This document shows positions 33,708-43,163 of a stretch of DNA of 64,000 nucleotides, piece by piece. Every line of letters starts with the position of its first letter. Position 1 is the stretch's first letter. The notes under the pieces are model-generated. The model was not told the DNA's origin, searched no databases, and worked only from the letters and a program-made list of their open reading frames with translations. This DNA is from Companilactobacillus versmoldensis DSM 14857 = KCTC 3814. GTDB taxonomy: Bacteria > Bacillota > Bacilli > Lactobacillales > Lactobacillaceae. The stretch spans positions 49,916 through 113,915 of the forward strand of contig NZ_AZFA01000007.1 in the NCBI RefSeq assembly GCF_001434295.1, read 5' to 3'. The translations under genes and the position numbers were made by a program.

Positions 33708-34637
33708 ATGTATTCGTTGATATTGATAGTAATGGGATCTTTTTCTGTTTTTCAAACTGCCATCAACACACGTTTAAATGATTACTCAAAAAGCCCCTTC
33801 CTATCATCAGCAGTATCTTTTATTGTTGGCGGGATATTTTTAGCAATCCTTTTATTATTTCAAAATGTTGGCTTTGCAATCTCATGGTCAACGGTCGTCA
33901 ATAATCCCTGGTGGTTATGGACTGTTGGACTCTCTGGATCATTTAGCCTAAGTGTTAACATTTTACTGTTTGACCGCCTTGGTAGTGTTCAGACGGCCGT
34001 TTTACCCATTGTTGGTCAAATCATCATGGGAGTGATCATCGACCAATTCGGACTATTTTATTCTCCCATTTCAAAGCTTGATTTTTGGAAAACGTTAGGG
34101 CTTTTACTGGTCATCGTGGGGATGTACTTGGCTGTCGTACTCAGCAATCGACAACATACTCATGTTTCAAAAAATGTTAAAGGAAAATTTTTCTGGCAAA
34201 TGATGGGAATCTTAGCTGGTTTGATTGTTGGCTTGCAAACAGCAATAAACGGGCGTGCAGGTATCGTTTTTCATTCGACGGTAAAGGCCAGTTTGATTGC
34301 ATTTATCATTGGTGCTGTCACCCTTTTGATTGTTTCAATGATAGTACACGTTCCTTTAATTCAGCGTGCTAAAGACATCAGAAAAGGTGTCAAACAACAT
34401 TGGTGGATAATTATTGGTGGTCTACTCGGTGGTACTTACACCTTCTTAAGTTCTTGGCTGGTACCCAAAATCGGAACTGGCGAAGTCGTTGTGGTTTCTT
34501 TATTTGGTCAACTACTTTTTAGTGCTCTGATTGATCAATTAGGCATACTGGAACCACATCGTATAAGAGTAAATTGGATTAGAGCTCTTGGACTGATAAT
34601 GATGTTCATTGGCGTCATCTGTATCAGGATGATTTAA
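33708..34637 (+). CDS. DMT-superfamily transporter with two DUF606 (YdcZ-like) halves
   Basis: Membrane protein of 309 aa with about ten hydrophobic segments. It is built of two similar halves: QTAINTRLNDYSKSPFLSSAVSF near the start and QTAINGRAGIVFHSTVKASLIAF at about residue 172, each followed by a GLLGG/GLSGS segment. This is the internal duplication of DUF606/YdcZ proteins in fused form. Substrate unknown. RBS AGAAGGGA. Confidence 0.83.
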   Translation: MYSLILIVMGSFSVFQTAINTRLNDYSKSPFLSSAVSFIVGGIFLAILLLFQNVGFAISWSTVVNNPWWLWTVGLSGSFSLSVNILLFDRLGSVQTAVLPIVGQIIMGVIIDQFGLFYSPISKLDFWKTLGLLLVIVGMYLAVVLSNRQHTHVSKNVKGKFFWQMMGILAGLIVGLQTAINGRAGIVFHSTVKASLIAFIIGAVTLLIVSMIVHVPLIQRAKDIRKGVKQHWWIIIGGLLGGTYTFLSSWLVPKIGTGEVVVVSLFGQLLFSALIDQLGILEPHRIRVNWIRALGLIMMFIGVICIRMI

Positions 34638-34691
34638 TGATGCTGACTTATTTGATATTTTAGGAACTAAACAAAATTTAATCATAAGAAA

Positions 34692-34771
34692 AATCCCAAA
34701 GTTAGGACTACTCCTACTGTTGGGATTGATTTAAACTAACTCACTGATTGACATCAATTGGTGAGTTTTTT
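34692..34771 (+). terminator. Two successive terminator hairpins
   Basis: AATCCCAA/TTGGGATT (34692-34727) and AACTCAC/GTGAGTT followed by six Ts (34738-34771); they serve the transporter gene and face the convergent nitroreductase gene. Confidence 0.75.
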
Positions 34772-34783
34772 GAATATCATTTT

Positions 34784-35434
34784 TTACATGAAGTCGGTGA
34801 CATCTTTGACACTGTACCTTGATGACTCCTTATATTGTTCATCTGGTTTGCCGATGGCGATCGATGTGATCGGGATATAACGATCATTATCTAATCCGAA
34901 GGTGCTAACGACTCTATCATAGTCGTAGCCTGACATAGGGTTAGCTTCATAGCCATGAGCACGGGCAATCAACAACAGTTGCATGGCGATCATGCTGCCA
35001 TCTAATGTAGCATCTTTTTCAAGGAAATTGCGGTTGGCGTGTTCGTACATTGGTAAGAATGACTTGAAGACTTTATCCCGCTCTTCGACGGTGATTTGGC
35101 CTTTTTCAGCAGCTTTGTTCCAGACATCGCGATATTTCAAATGTGATTCGGTATCTCCTAAAATGAAAATGATCGTTGAAGCCGTCTCAGCTTGCGGATA
35201 ATTGAATGGCATCAAAACTGAATGGGCTTTATCCTTACTTTCTTTAGTGTTGCAGACGACAAAATGCCATGACTGTAGGTTGCAAGCAGATGGTGCCGAA
35301 ATAGCCTCCTGGAGCATTTCTGAGATTTCTTCGTTCGAGATTTTAACATCCTTCTTAAATTTACGATATGAGTGACGATTCAACATGATATCAGAAAAAT
35401 TATTGTTAACTAAGTTAATTTTTGTCGCGTCCAT
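34784..35434 (-). CDS. Nitroreductase family protein
   Basis: FMN-dependent NAD(P)H oxidoreductase of 216 aa. The start at 35434 places GGAG 9 nt upstream; the ATG three codons earlier overlaps it. Family landmarks: NRHSYRKFKKDVKIS with the FMN-phosphate-binding RHSYRK, APSACNLQSWHFVV, and the late ITSIAIGKPDE. Likely reduces nitro or quinone compounds; the real substrate is unknown. Confidence 0.88.
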   Translation of the reverse strand: MDATKINLVNNNFSDIMLNRHSYRKFKKDVKISNEEISEMLQEAISAPSACNLQSWHFVVCNTKESKDKAHSVLMPFNYPQAETASTIIFILGDTESHLKYRDVWNKAAEKGQITVEERDKVFKSFLPMYEHANRNFLEKDATLDGSMIAMQLLLIARAHGYEANPMSGYDYDRVVSTFGLDNDRYIPITSIAIGKPDEQYKESSRYSVKDVTDFM

Positions 35435-35549
35435 AAATAGCATCTCCTAAAATTTTAATAGTCCCTATAAGATAAAATTAGCACTGAATTTTTGAATTGT
35501 AAAATATATCACAAACTCAATAGGTGAAAATGTATTATTTTTCACAAAT

Positions 35550-35591
35550 AAAAACTCCTAGCTTAGATTTTCTCTAAACCAGGAGTTTTTA
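35550..35591. terminator. Bidirectional terminator
   Basis: AAAAACTCCT...TTAGA / TCTAA...AGGAGTTTTT stem, with A and T runs on both sides, after the aldehyde dehydrogenase gene (minus). Confidence 0.85.
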
Positions 35592-35611
35592 TTTACAATC
35601 TATTTGATATT

Positions 35612-37033
35612 TTATTTTTCAGGATATACTGCAAGTCCTGCATATGGGTTGTTCCAGTCAGGTTCTTGGGCTGTAACGACCAACTTTTCGTTAGTAAAGG
35701 CGTTGAGTCCTAGTTCACTCATTTCACGACCATAACCTGAGCCTTTAACACCACCGAATGGCAATTCTGGTAGTGATACCAAGAATGAGTTAACGAAGAC
35801 CATACCTGTTTCGATCTTTTCAGCAACTGACTTACCACGTGATGGGTCACCTGACATGACGATACCGCCAAGACCTAATTCTGAATCATTGGCAAGATCG
35901 ATAGCTTCTTGATCTGAACCAACTTTGAATACTTGGGCTACTGGTCCAAACATTTCATCATAAAATTCAGGATTGTCTTTAGAAATATCTGTCAAAATTG
36001 TTGGTTGCAAGAATTGACCTGGCAAGTCGATAGGTTCGTTACCATAGTAAACCGTGGCACCACCTTCAACAGCCTTGTCGATTTGTCCTTGTAACTTCTT
36101 CTTAGCACGTTCTGAGTTCATTGGGGCAATAGTAGTCTTTGGATCCATAGGATCGCCTGGGACCAACTTTTCAAAGGCTTCCTTGAGTTTCTTCAAGAAC
36201 TCATCATACAAGTTGTCAGCCACGATAAATCTCTTATCTGAAGTACATACTTGTCCAGCATTGTAAATCCGAACTCTCCAAGCTAAGTCAACTGCTTTGT
36301 CGACATCAGCATCAGACAAGACAACAAAGGCATCAGAGCCACCTAATTCCATCGAGTTCTTCGTCAAGTTCTTACCGGCATCTTCAGCGACTGATTGGCC
36401 CCCACGCTTTGAACCAGTCAAAGCAACACCTTGAACACGTGGATCTGCAATAATATCACTAACTTGATCGTAACTAGCAAACAAATTAGTAAAGGTACCT
36501 TCTGGAGCACCTGATTCTTTAACGATCTTTTCAAATGCTGCAGCAGAACCTGGAGTATTTGAAGCGTGTTTCAAGATCATTGGGTTCCCAACCATAAAGT
36601 TAGGTGCGAAAACACGCATGATTTGATAATAAGGGAAGTTCCAAGGTTCAACCATCATCAAGACACCAGTTGCTTGATGATAAATCTCGGCATCACCAGT
36701 ATTACGACTTGAAATAGGTGTTGGTTTCAACATCTCAGCACCATGATCAGCAAAGTAGTCGGCAATAATAGCGCACAACTCAACTTCACCTTGAGACTCA
36801 GCGTAAAGTTTACCCATATCGACTGTAGCAGTCTTTGCAAGTTCGTCTTCATTTTTTCTCAATAGATCAGCAATCTTATGCAGAGCTTCTGCACGACTAG
36901 AAACAGGTTCATCGCGCCACTTTTTATACAAAGCGTATCCGCTGCTCAATGCTTTTTCAATGTCATCTGCTGTGGCATCCGGATAAGATTTCACAAGCTC
37001 GTTATTGTAAGGATTTACTGTTTTGTAAGCCAT
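35612..37033 (-). CDS. NAD(P)-dependent succinate-semialdehyde dehydrogenase-like aldehyde dehydrogenase
   Basis: Soluble enzyme of 473 aa. Motifs: EPWNFPYYQIMR, ILKHASNTPGSA (cofactor), MELGGSDAFVVL with the catalytic Glu, and NAGQVCTSDKRFIV with the catalytic Cys. The LTGSKRGG and WNNPYAGLAVYP elements fit the NAD-dependent SSADH group of lactobacilli. Substrate not certain. RBS AGGAGG. A cre-like CcpA site lies ~100 bp upstream, so catabolite repression is likely. Confidence 0.9.
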   Translation of the reverse strand: MAYKTVNPYNNELVKSYPDATADDIEKALSSGYALYKKWRDEPVSSRAEALHKIADLLRKNEDELAKTATVDMGKLYAESQGEVELCAIIADYFADHGAEMLKPTPISSRNTGDAEIYHQATGVLMMVEPWNFPYYQIMRVFAPNFMVGNPMILKHASNTPGSAAAFEKIVKESGAPEGTFTNLFASYDQVSDIIADPRVQGVALTGSKRGGQSVAEDAGKNLTKNSMELGGSDAFVVLSDADVDKAVDLAWRVRIYNAGQVCTSDKRFIVADNLYDEFLKKLKEAFEKLVPGDPMDPKTTIAPMNSERAKKKLQGQIDKAVEGGATVYYGNEPIDLPGQFLQPTILTDISKDNPEFYDEMFGPVAQVFKVGSDQEAIDLANDSELGLGGIVMSGDPSRGKSVAEKIETGMVFVNSFLVSLPELPFGGVKGSGYGREMSELGLNAFTNEKLVVTAQEPDWNNPYAGLAVYPEK

Positions 37034-37128
37034 ATTGATTCCTCCTAATGATTAAAAAATAAAAATACTCGTAACAATCAGCTACAGGTTTATTGTAGCC
37101 CACGAATATATTATTACAATTATTTGAA

Positions 37129-37142
37129 CTCAAACGCTTACA
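37129..37142 (-). promoter_or_regulatory. cre-like CcpA site
   Basis: TGTAAGCGTTTGAG on the minus strand, 11 of 14 to TGWNANCGNTNWCA, next to a TTGACA (37144-37149) that could be the -35 of the aldehyde dehydrogenase promoter. Confidence 0.5.
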
Positions 37143-37346
37143 ATTGTCAAACTATTTATTAGAAAATTATTAGTAAAAATTTACAACTTTGTGAATTAGC
37201 ATTGCCCTATCAATGTTTTCAACGTATAGACCAATTGAGAAAAAATTTTTGCTCATAAATATTAATTTAGATCCTTCAGCACAAATTTCCGGCCGATTCA
37301 ACCAATTGAGTTATTTTGAGTTTTATTCAAAATCTCAAAATGATAT

Positions 37347-37384
37347 AAAAATTGACGATACCAATTTGGTGTCGTCAATTTTTA
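37347..37384. terminator. Bidirectional terminator
   Basis: AAAATTGACGA-ACC/GGT-TCGTCAATTTT hairpin with A/T runs at both ends in the gap upstream of the aldehyde dehydrogenase; it may insulate the mmuM side. Confidence 0.75.
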
Positions 37385-37439
37385 TAGTCCGTTTTCATCT
37401 GAACTAGTGAAATTTACATTTTCACTGGTTATTAAAAAT

Positions 37440-37455
37440 TGTTTCACGTGGAACA
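37440..37455. promoter_or_regulatory. parS site (ParB/Spo0J binding), 15 of 16
   Basis: TGTTTCACGTGGAACA has one mismatch to the Firmicutes consensus. It is ~16 kb from oriC, after the mmuM stop. Confidence 0.82.
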
Positions 37456-37520
37456 TCTAGTAAAAGCTCAACTTAAAAATACTATATCTAGTATTGGTCA
37501 GGCTTTCATGTTTCACCTAT

Positions 37521-38477
37521 TTATCTGTTTAAATAATCAGCTATTTGTTTGATATCTGTCGGAGTCGTCCGACAACAGCCACCGATCAATTGAGCTCCAG
37601 CTTTGACCCACTTTGGAACTAAATCAGCAAAAGTATCTGCTTGAGGATTTGGTGTCCAGGTCTTAGTTTTAGGATCATAGACGTCACCATTATTCGGATA
37701 AACGATAATCGGTTTGTCAGTAACTGCACGGATGTTTTTGACCGTTTCTTCGATATTTTCTAAGGTCGTACAATTAACGCCGATGGCGGAAACTTGTTCA
37801 AAAACGTTGAAGTATTTGACCGCCGTTTGCAGTGAAGTCCCATCACACAATGTTAAAGGATCTTTGATGCTGAAAGTCAACCAAGCATATTGTTTAGGGA
37901 ACTCAGCTCTGATCAATTCAACTAATGCCTTGGTCTCTGCAAAATTTGGCTGCGTCTCAAAGGCAAACAAGTCAACACCTGCCTTATCCAAAAGGCTCAT
38001 TCTTGAGCGATGAAAATCTTGATATTCTTGGATCGACAAATCATAATCACCACGATACTCACTACCATCAGCCAGGTATGCTCCATATGGTACAACACTC
38101 CCAGCTATCAACGGAAATTCAGCTCGCTTCTGTCTTTCATTTTTAGTCAGACTATCAAAATATTCCGTCCGGGCTTTTTGGGCTAATTTAACTGCCTTAA
38201 TGATCAATTGCTGACTAGCTTTCTTGCTCAAGCCTAGCTGAATAAATCTTTCAATATTTGCTTGATAAGTATTGGTGATGGCTACATCTGCCCCTGCTTG
38301 AAAATAACTTTTGTGAACAGCCGTGATAGCTTCGGGATTTTCAATCAATGCTGTTGCAGACCAGAGCTCATTATCGGTGTCGACGTCGTGTTTCTCTAAC
38401 TCGGTAGCCATGGCTCCATCAACGACTAGTCCTGATTTATTTTTTAAATTTTCTGAAATTAAGTCTGCCACATTCAT
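37521..38477 (-). CDS. mmuM: Homocysteine S-methyltransferase
   Basis: Zn-dependent enzyme that moves a methyl group from S-methylmethionine (or SAM) to homocysteine, forming methionine. The 318-aa TIM-barrel protein has VVDGAMATELEKH near the start, the first Zn Cys in IGVNCTTLE, and the GGCCR pair in LIGGCCRTTPTDI. Length and motifs fit E. coli MmuM. It is divergent from the mmuP permease gene with a 115-bp shared promoter region, as a sulfur-salvage pair. Confidence 0.93.
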   Translation of the reverse strand: MNVADLISENLKNKSGLVVDGAMATELEKHDVDTDNELWSATALIENPEAITAVHKSYFQAGADVAITNTYQANIERFIQLGLSKKASQQLIIKAVKLAQKARTEYFDSLTKNERQKRAEFPLIAGSVVPYGAYLADGSEYRGDYDLSIQEYQDFHRSRMSLLDKAGVDLFAFETQPNFAETKALVELIRAEFPKQYAWLTFSIKDPLTLCDGTSLQTAVKYFNVFEQVSAIGVNCTTLENIEETVKNIRAVTDKPIIVYPNNGDVYDPKTKTWTPNPQADTFADLVPKWVKAGAQLIGGCCRTTPTDIKQIADYLNR

Positions 38478-38592
38478 ATCTCCGTTATCTTTATTATTAT
38501 CTTGCCTTCTATATATAGGAAGTTTAAAGTATTCATTATTAACTTTTTTCTAATGGTATTCTAACCATAAATTTATTGCAAGGTGAACGCCC

Positions 38593-40005
38593 GTGGATGA
38601 TGAGAAAAATACACATATTAAACTAAAAAGAAACATGGAATCTCGCCATTTATTGATGATCTCGCTTGGTGGTGTTATCGGGACTGGACTCTTTTTGAGT
38701 TCAGGTTACACGATACATCAAGCAGGACCGATTGGAACTATCTTAGCATATGCGATCGGTGCGATCGTGGTCTATCTGGTCATGCTCTGTTTGGGGGAAT
38801 TATCAGTGGCGATGCCGGAAACTGGTTCATTTCACGTCTATGCCGACCGCTACATTGGACCAGGGACCGGATTTACGGTCGCCATCCTATACTGGCTGAC
38901 CTGGACGGTCGCGCTTGGCTCTGAGTTTACCGCGGCCGGGCTGATCATGCAAAAGTGGTTCCCCCACTCGCCAACCTGGGCCTGGAGTGCACTGTTTATG
39001 ATCGTTATCTTCCTATCAAATGCTCTCTCAGTCAAATTTTTCGCCGAAACAGAATTCTGGTTCTCTAGTATCAAAGTTATCGCTATCGTCGTCTTTATCA
39101 TCGTAGGATTTTTAGCGATCTTTGGTGTCATCCCAATCAAAGGATACACACATGCACCGATGTTTACTAACCTATTTAAAGATGGCATCTTCCCAAATGG
39201 CTTTAAAGCTGTTTTCACGACGATGCTGACAGTTAACTTCGCTTTTTCGGGGACAGAACTGATTGGTGTCACTGCCGGTGAAACGAAAGACCCTGGTAAG
39301 AACATCCCTAAAGCAATCCATACTACTTTGTTACGACTGGTCATATTCTTTATTGGAAGTATCGTCGTGATGTCGGCTCTGATCCCTTGGCAAAAAGCGG
39401 GTGTCAATCAAAGTCCTTTCGTGCTAGTTTTCAATAGCATTGGCCTACCGTTCGCCGGTGATTTGATGAACTTTGTCGTCTTAACCGCTATCTTATCAGC
39501 TGCCAATTCAGGACTTTACGCTTCAACTCGGATGCTCTGGTCACTGGCCAATGAAAAGATGATCCCTCTCAAATATGCCAAGACCAATTCTCGAGGTGTC
39601 CCGATGATTGCCTTGAGCCTGAGCATGTTAGGTGGAATCTTCGCTCTGGTTTCCAGCGTCGTGGCAGCCTCGACCGTTTATCTGGTATTAGTCTCAATTT
39701 CCGGATTAGCCGTCGTCATTGTCTGGATGGCTATCGCCTATTCAGAAATCAATTTTAGAAAAAGTTTTCTTAAGCATGGTCATGATTTATCGGAATTGAA
39801 GTTCAAGACTCCGTGGTACCCGATTGTCCCTTGGGCCGCGTTGATTCTGAGTTTCCTGTCCTGTGCCTTGATCGTCTTTGACCTGAACCAAAGATCAGCG
39901 TTGTTCTATATGATCCCATTCCTGATCCTTTGTTACGGTTTCTATTATGGTAAGGAATATTTGAAAAAACGCCGTCATAAAGTCAGTGATGAAGATGTCG
40001 ATTAA
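38593..40005 (+). CDS. mmuP: S-methylmethionine permease (AAT/APC family)
   Basis: Membrane permease of 470 aa with 12 hydrophobic segments. [20 protein letters not shown] and [21 protein letters not shown] are typical of E. coli MmuP as I remember it, closer than to general amino-acid permeases. Partner mmuM next door supports the role. A GTG start (38593) is used with AAGGTGAAC before it. The following gene on the strand is broken. Confidence 0.85.
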   Translation: MDDEKNTHIKLKRNMESRHLLMISLGGVIGTGLFLSSGYTIHQAGPIGTILAYAIGAIVVYLVMLCLGELSVAMPETGSFHVYADRYIGPGTGFTVAILYWLTWTVALGSEFTAAGLIMQKWFPHSPTWAWSALFMIVIFLSNALSVKFFAETEFWFSSIKVIAIVVFIIVGFLAIFGVIPIKGYTHAPMFTNLFKDGIFPNGFKAVFTTMLTVNFAFSGTELIGVTAGETKDPGKNIPKAIHTTLLRLVIFFIGSIVVMSALIPWQKAGVNQSPFVLVFNSIGLPFAGDLMNFVVLTAILSAANSGLYASTRMLWSLANEKMIPLKYAKTNSRGVPMIALSLSMLGGIFALVSSVVAASTVYLVLVSISGLAVVIVWMAIAYSEINFRKSFLKHGHDLSELKFKTPWYPIVPWAALILSFLSCALIVFDLNQRSALFYMIPFLILCYGFYYGKEYLKKRRHKVSDEDVD

Positions 40006-40045
40006 TGGAATATAATAGGAACATAAAAATAATGAGGTGAAAAAT

Positions 40046-40333
40046 ATGAAGGTCATCAATGTTAGTTTGACTGTTAAACCTGATCTGGAATCTGAATACG
40101 AAGCTTTTATCGACAAGTTAGTCCAAGGATCACGTGCTGAAAGTGGCAATTTGTCCTACGGTCATTATAAAAAACTTGGCTCTGAAAACGAATATGAGAT
40201 CATTGAACATTGGTAAGATGATGCGGCCGTCGAGTCTCACAATGGGACTTCTCATTTTCAGAATTTCTTAGATCATATCAACGATTATCTTGAAAAGGAT
40301 CTTGAAATAATTCGTATGGACCATTCTAATTAA
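40046..40333 (+). pseudogene. Quinol monooxygenase-like (ABM domain) gene with in-frame stop
   Basis: Reading from ATG 40046 (RBS GAGGTG) gives KVINVSLTVKPDLESEYEAF and EYEIIEHW, a small ABM/YgiN-type monooxygenase fold, then TAA at 40214-40216 where a Lys or Gln codon is expected (family EHWKD/EHWQ pattern). The same frame continues DDAAVESHNGTSHF to a natural stop at 40331, total 95 codons. A single nonsense change explains it. Truncation removes the second half of the domain, so the product is probably inactive unless the stop is read through. Confidence 0.82.
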
Positions 40334-40357
40334 AGCTGTGACAATTTAATTAGAATG

Positions 40358-40395
40358 AAATCCCCCGACATTAAAAAATGTCGGGGGATTTTTTA
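40358..40395 (+). terminator. Rho-independent terminator
   Basis: Strong stem AAATCCCCCGACAT/ATGTCGGGGGATTT followed by Ts. A further weaker inverted repeat (CATTCTAATTAAA/TTTAATTAGAATG, 40322-40357) precedes it and overlaps the pseudogene stop. Confidence 0.93.
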
Positions 40396-40534
40396 ATATA
40401 GCATCAAACCGCTATCTCATGAGTTTTGATACCGCTTGCAGTTTTATAAAATTATCTATATTCTTAAATGTGAAATATATTTCAAACAAATCTTTTTGAG
40501 GGGAGAATCGTATTTCTATTTTTTTGCAATTGCA

Positions 40535-40548
40535 TGTAAACGATTACG
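40535..40548. promoter_or_regulatory. cre (CcpA) site before the NhaC-type transporter gene
   Basis: TGTAAACGATTACG matches TGWNANCGNTNWCA at 13 of 14 positions and ends 9 bases before the ATG, where a ribosome site would normally be. CcpA binding here would repress the transporter operon when preferred sugar is present. Confidence 0.7.
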
Positions 40549-40557
40549 CACACCATT

Positions 40558-41928
40558 ATGAAAAATAAATCTACAAGTTGGTTTTCAATTCTACCGTTCC
40601 TGATTTTCGTAGGGTTATACCTTTTCGTTGGTATTTTTTTGACCGTCATTGGAAATAAAAAAGGCTTTTATGCTATGCCTGCTTCTATTTCCGTGATCGT
40701 CGGGATTATTTTTGCATTCATTATTTACAAAGGTTCGATCGATGATAAATTCAATAGCTTGATCAAAGGCTGTGGTGACAACAATATCATCATTATGTGC
40801 CTGATTTTCTTACTGGCTGGAGCCTTTGGTAGTGTTACTGAAAAAATTGGCGGCGTCGATTCGACCGTTAATTTAGGTCTGCGTTTGATCCCTAGTTCTT
40901 TCATTGTTCCCGGGATGTTTTTGATTGCTTGTTTCGTTTGTTTAGCTATCGGTACAAGTATGGGAACGATTGCGACTATTGGTCCGATCTGTATCACTTT
41001 AGCTGCCAAAACAGGGATCTCACCGGCACTTCTTTTAGGTGCCCTCCTAGGGGGAGCAATGTTTGGTAACAATATGTCGATCATTGCTGACACTGGGATC
41101 GCCATCACTCGGATCCTCGATGTTCCAATCAAAGAGAAGTTCAAGGTCAACATCCGGACTACTGGTCTCGCAGTCATTGGGACCGTGATCTTGTACTTTA
41201 TCTTTGGTAATACTGGCAGTACTACTCTTACTGATGTCGGTGGTTACAACCTGATCAAGATCTTGCCTTATATCGCTGTTCTAGTGATATCTTTACTCGG
41301 CGTCAATGTCTTTGTCGTCTTGACGATGGGGATAATCTTGGCCGGAGGTATCGGGATCTTCTACGGAGATTTCAATGTTTTAGGCTTCACTTCTAGCATT
41401 CAGAGTGGATTTTTGAACATGTTCGATGTCTTGATCTTTTCATTATTGATCGGAGGACTGGCCAATATGGTCAAGGAATCCGGTGGTATCGAGTGGATCA
41501 ATCTCAAGCTCAGAAAGATCATCGTTGGGCAAAAGTCGGCTCAATTCGTTTCGATGCTTTTACCAGGAACAGTCGATGCCGCTTTGGCCAATGACACGGT
41601 GACTTGCGTGGTAACTGGTCCGATCGTTAAAGATATTTCTGACGACTACAAGATCGACCGCAAAAAGTCAGCGTCCTTGATGCATACCACTGTCTGCGTC
41701 TTACAGAGCATTTTGCCCTATGGCGCCCAGATACTACTAGCAACTAGTTTAACCTCTGGAAAAGTGTCGCCAATCGCCATAATGCCATATCTCTGGTATG
41801 GGTTCTTGGCCTTAGGGTTTGCGATCATTTCAATTTTCATTCCATCTCGGAAGAGAAGCAAAAATACTGTAAATGAAAAAACACTCACAAAGAATGTTGA
41901 AAACAAACTTCAAACTACTCTGGAATAA
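40558..41928 (+). CDS. NhaC-family Na+/H+ antiporter-type transporter
   Basis: Membrane protein of 456 aa with about 11 hydrophobic segments. NMSIIADTGIAITRILDV, LPGTVDAALANDTVTCVVTGP and CVLQSILPYGAQILLA match the NhaC family (Na_H_antiporter, PF03553). NhaC members exchange Na+ and H+ or carry organic solutes (malate/lactate, tyrosine, methionine by MetT). Because it leads a run of genes with methyl- and sulfur-type enzymes, I infer a solute role. No ribosome site stands before ATG 40558; the start is uncertain by some codons. Confidence 0.85.
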   Translation: MKNKSTSWFSILPFLIFVGLYLFVGIFLTVIGNKKGFYAMPASISVIVGIIFAFIIYKGSIDDKFNSLIKGCGDNNIIIMCLIFLLAGAFGSVTEKIGGVDSTVNLGLRLIPSSFIVPGMFLIACFVCLAIGTSMGTIATIGPICITLAAKTGISPALLLGALLGGAMFGNNMSIIADTGIAITRILDVPIKEKFKVNIRTTGLAVIGTVILYFIFGNTGSTTLTDVGGYNLIKILPYIAVLVISLLGVNVFVVLTMGIILAGGIGIFYGDFNVLGFTSSIQSGFLNMFDVLIFSLLIGGLANMVKESGGIEWINLKLRKIIVGQKSAQFVSMLLPGTVDAALANDTVTCVVTGPIVKDISDDYKIDRKKSASLMHTTVCVLQSILPYGAQILLATSLTSGKVSPIAIMPYLWYGFLALGFAIISIFIPSRKRSKNTVNEKTLTKNVENKLQTTLE

Positions 41929-41939
41929 TTTTTTTCAAA

Positions 41940-41953
41940 ATTAAACGTTTTCA
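41940..41953. promoter_or_regulatory. Second cre-like site before the flavoprotein gene
   Basis: TGAAAACGTTTAAT on the minus strand, 12 of 14 to the cre consensus, in the 67-bp gap after the transporter gene. It suggests an internal CcpA-controlled start. Confidence 0.45.
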
Positions 41954-41995
41954 TTTTTTAATTAAAATCAATTAAGAATCTGAGGGGTATTTACA

Positions 41996-43126
41996 ATGTC
42001 ACATAATTATTACGAGGAAGCTAAAAAATTTGGCGAAAAATATTTGAAGCCTTACGCCGCAGATATCGATGAAAAAGGTCGTTTCCCGAGTGAATCTATT
42101 AAAGCGTTGCGGGAAAATGGCTACTTTGGTTTGGTCATCCCTAAGGAATACGGTGGCCAAGGATTGGGTGTCGAGGAACACGCTGAAGTCTGCACGGGTC
42201 TGGCTGAAAGCTGTGCTTCAGCTTCTCTGTGCTACATGATGAGCAACGTTGGTGCTTATTGCTTATCACTTTATGCTTCAGAAGATTTGAAAAAAGAGAT
42301 CCTACCTAAGGTCGCTTCTGGTGAGGCTATTTTGGGATTGGCTTACAGTGAATCTGGTACTGGTACGCACTTCTATCTACCTGAAATGAAGGAAGATACT
42401 CAAGATGGCTATGGCATTTTGACTGGTCGCAAGAGTTTCGTAACATCTGCTCGTGAAGCTGACTACTACTTAACGATCGCTCATTCAGAAAAACAGGATA
42501 CTAATAACCTTTGGTTAGTGCCTAAGGACAGCGATGGTATGTCATTTGAATCTTACTGGGATGGCGTTGGTCTTCGTGGTAACGCCTCTGTTCCAATGGT
42601 GCTTGATCATACTAAAGTTGACGATGCTTACAAGATCGAAGGTAACGGTGATGGTGACCGCCTGATCTTTATCATTGGTCTAGCTTCAGCCTGTGCTGGT
42701 ATCTCAATGGGTATTGCCAATGAAACTGCTAAATACGTTAAGAGTAGAACTTATTCAAGTGGTAAATCATTAGGTGATATCGAATCAGTTGAAACTGGTC
42801 TAGCTAACCTTTACAGCAAAGCTTACGCTGCACGTGAAACATTATTTGCTGCCGCTAAAGGTGTTGATGAAGCTGGCGACGACGCCTTCCAAAACGCTAT
42901 CGCTGCACGTGTCGTCACAACAAGAGCCGCTGTTGAAAATGGTTCCGAAGGAATGAAACTATTCGGTGGTATCGGCTATGTTCACGACAAACAACCAATG
43001 GAAAGATTGATGAGAGATTCCCTGGCCGGTCAAGTAATGGCACCAGGCATCGACGTCCTTCGCATTTGGTTAGGTAGATTATTAGTTGAATTACCTTACA
43101 TGCGTGCTGATCAAGGAGCAAATTAG
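41996..43126 (+). CDS. Acyl-CoA dehydrogenase-like flavoprotein without the catalytic Glu
   Basis: A 376-aa protein with the three-part acyl-CoA dehydrogenase fold: N-terminal helices (ESIKALRENGYFGLVIPKEYG), beta domain (LAYSESGTG, GRKSFVTSA, GLRGNASVPM) and C-terminal helices (LFGGIGYVHDKQPMERLMRD). At the usual catalytic-base position, YEGT in medium-chain enzymes, it reads GQVMAPGIDVLR, with no Glu. The alternative helix-G site (as in isovaleryl-CoA dehydrogenase) has SRTYSSG, also without Glu. That points to a different reaction, such as the flavin-oxygenase chemistry known for DszC-type relatives. RBS GAGGGG is present. It sits in the transporter-PhnD-MetE run. Confidence 0.88.
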   Translation: MSHNYYEEAKKFGEKYLKPYAADIDEKGRFPSESIKALRENGYFGLVIPKEYGGQGLGVEEHAEVCTGLAESCASASLCYMMSNVGAYCLSLYASEDLKKEILPKVASGEAILGLAYSESGTGTHFYLPEMKEDTQDGYGILTGRKSFVTSAREADYYLTIAHSEKQDTNNLWLVPKDSDGMSFESYWDGVGLRGNASVPMVLDHTKVDDAYKIEGNGDGDRLIFIIGLASACAGISMGIANETAKYVKSRTYSSGKSLGDIESVETGLANLYSKAYAARETLFAAAKGVDEAGDDAFQNAIAARVVTTRAAVENGSEGMKLFGGIGYVHDKQPMERLMRDSLAGQVMAPGIDVLRIWLGRLLVELPYMRADQGAN

Positions 43127-43163
43127 GTTAAGTATTATTCAAAAAATCTGGGGGAAATGAATT

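Larger units (their letters stand above)
37034..37520. other. Intergenic region with cre-like site, terminator and parS
   Basis: Nearly 490 bp without a convincing gene. It holds a cre-like sequence (37129-37142), a perfect-looking bidirectional terminator (37347-37384) and a parS site (37440-37455). A 64-codon frame at 37213 overlaps the terminator and has no ribosome site, so it is not called. Confidence 0.7.

Noticed and set aside
37213..37407. 64-codon frame upstream of mmuM/aldehyde dehydrogenase
   Set aside because: No ribosome site, overlaps a clear terminator, and sequence is AT-driven.
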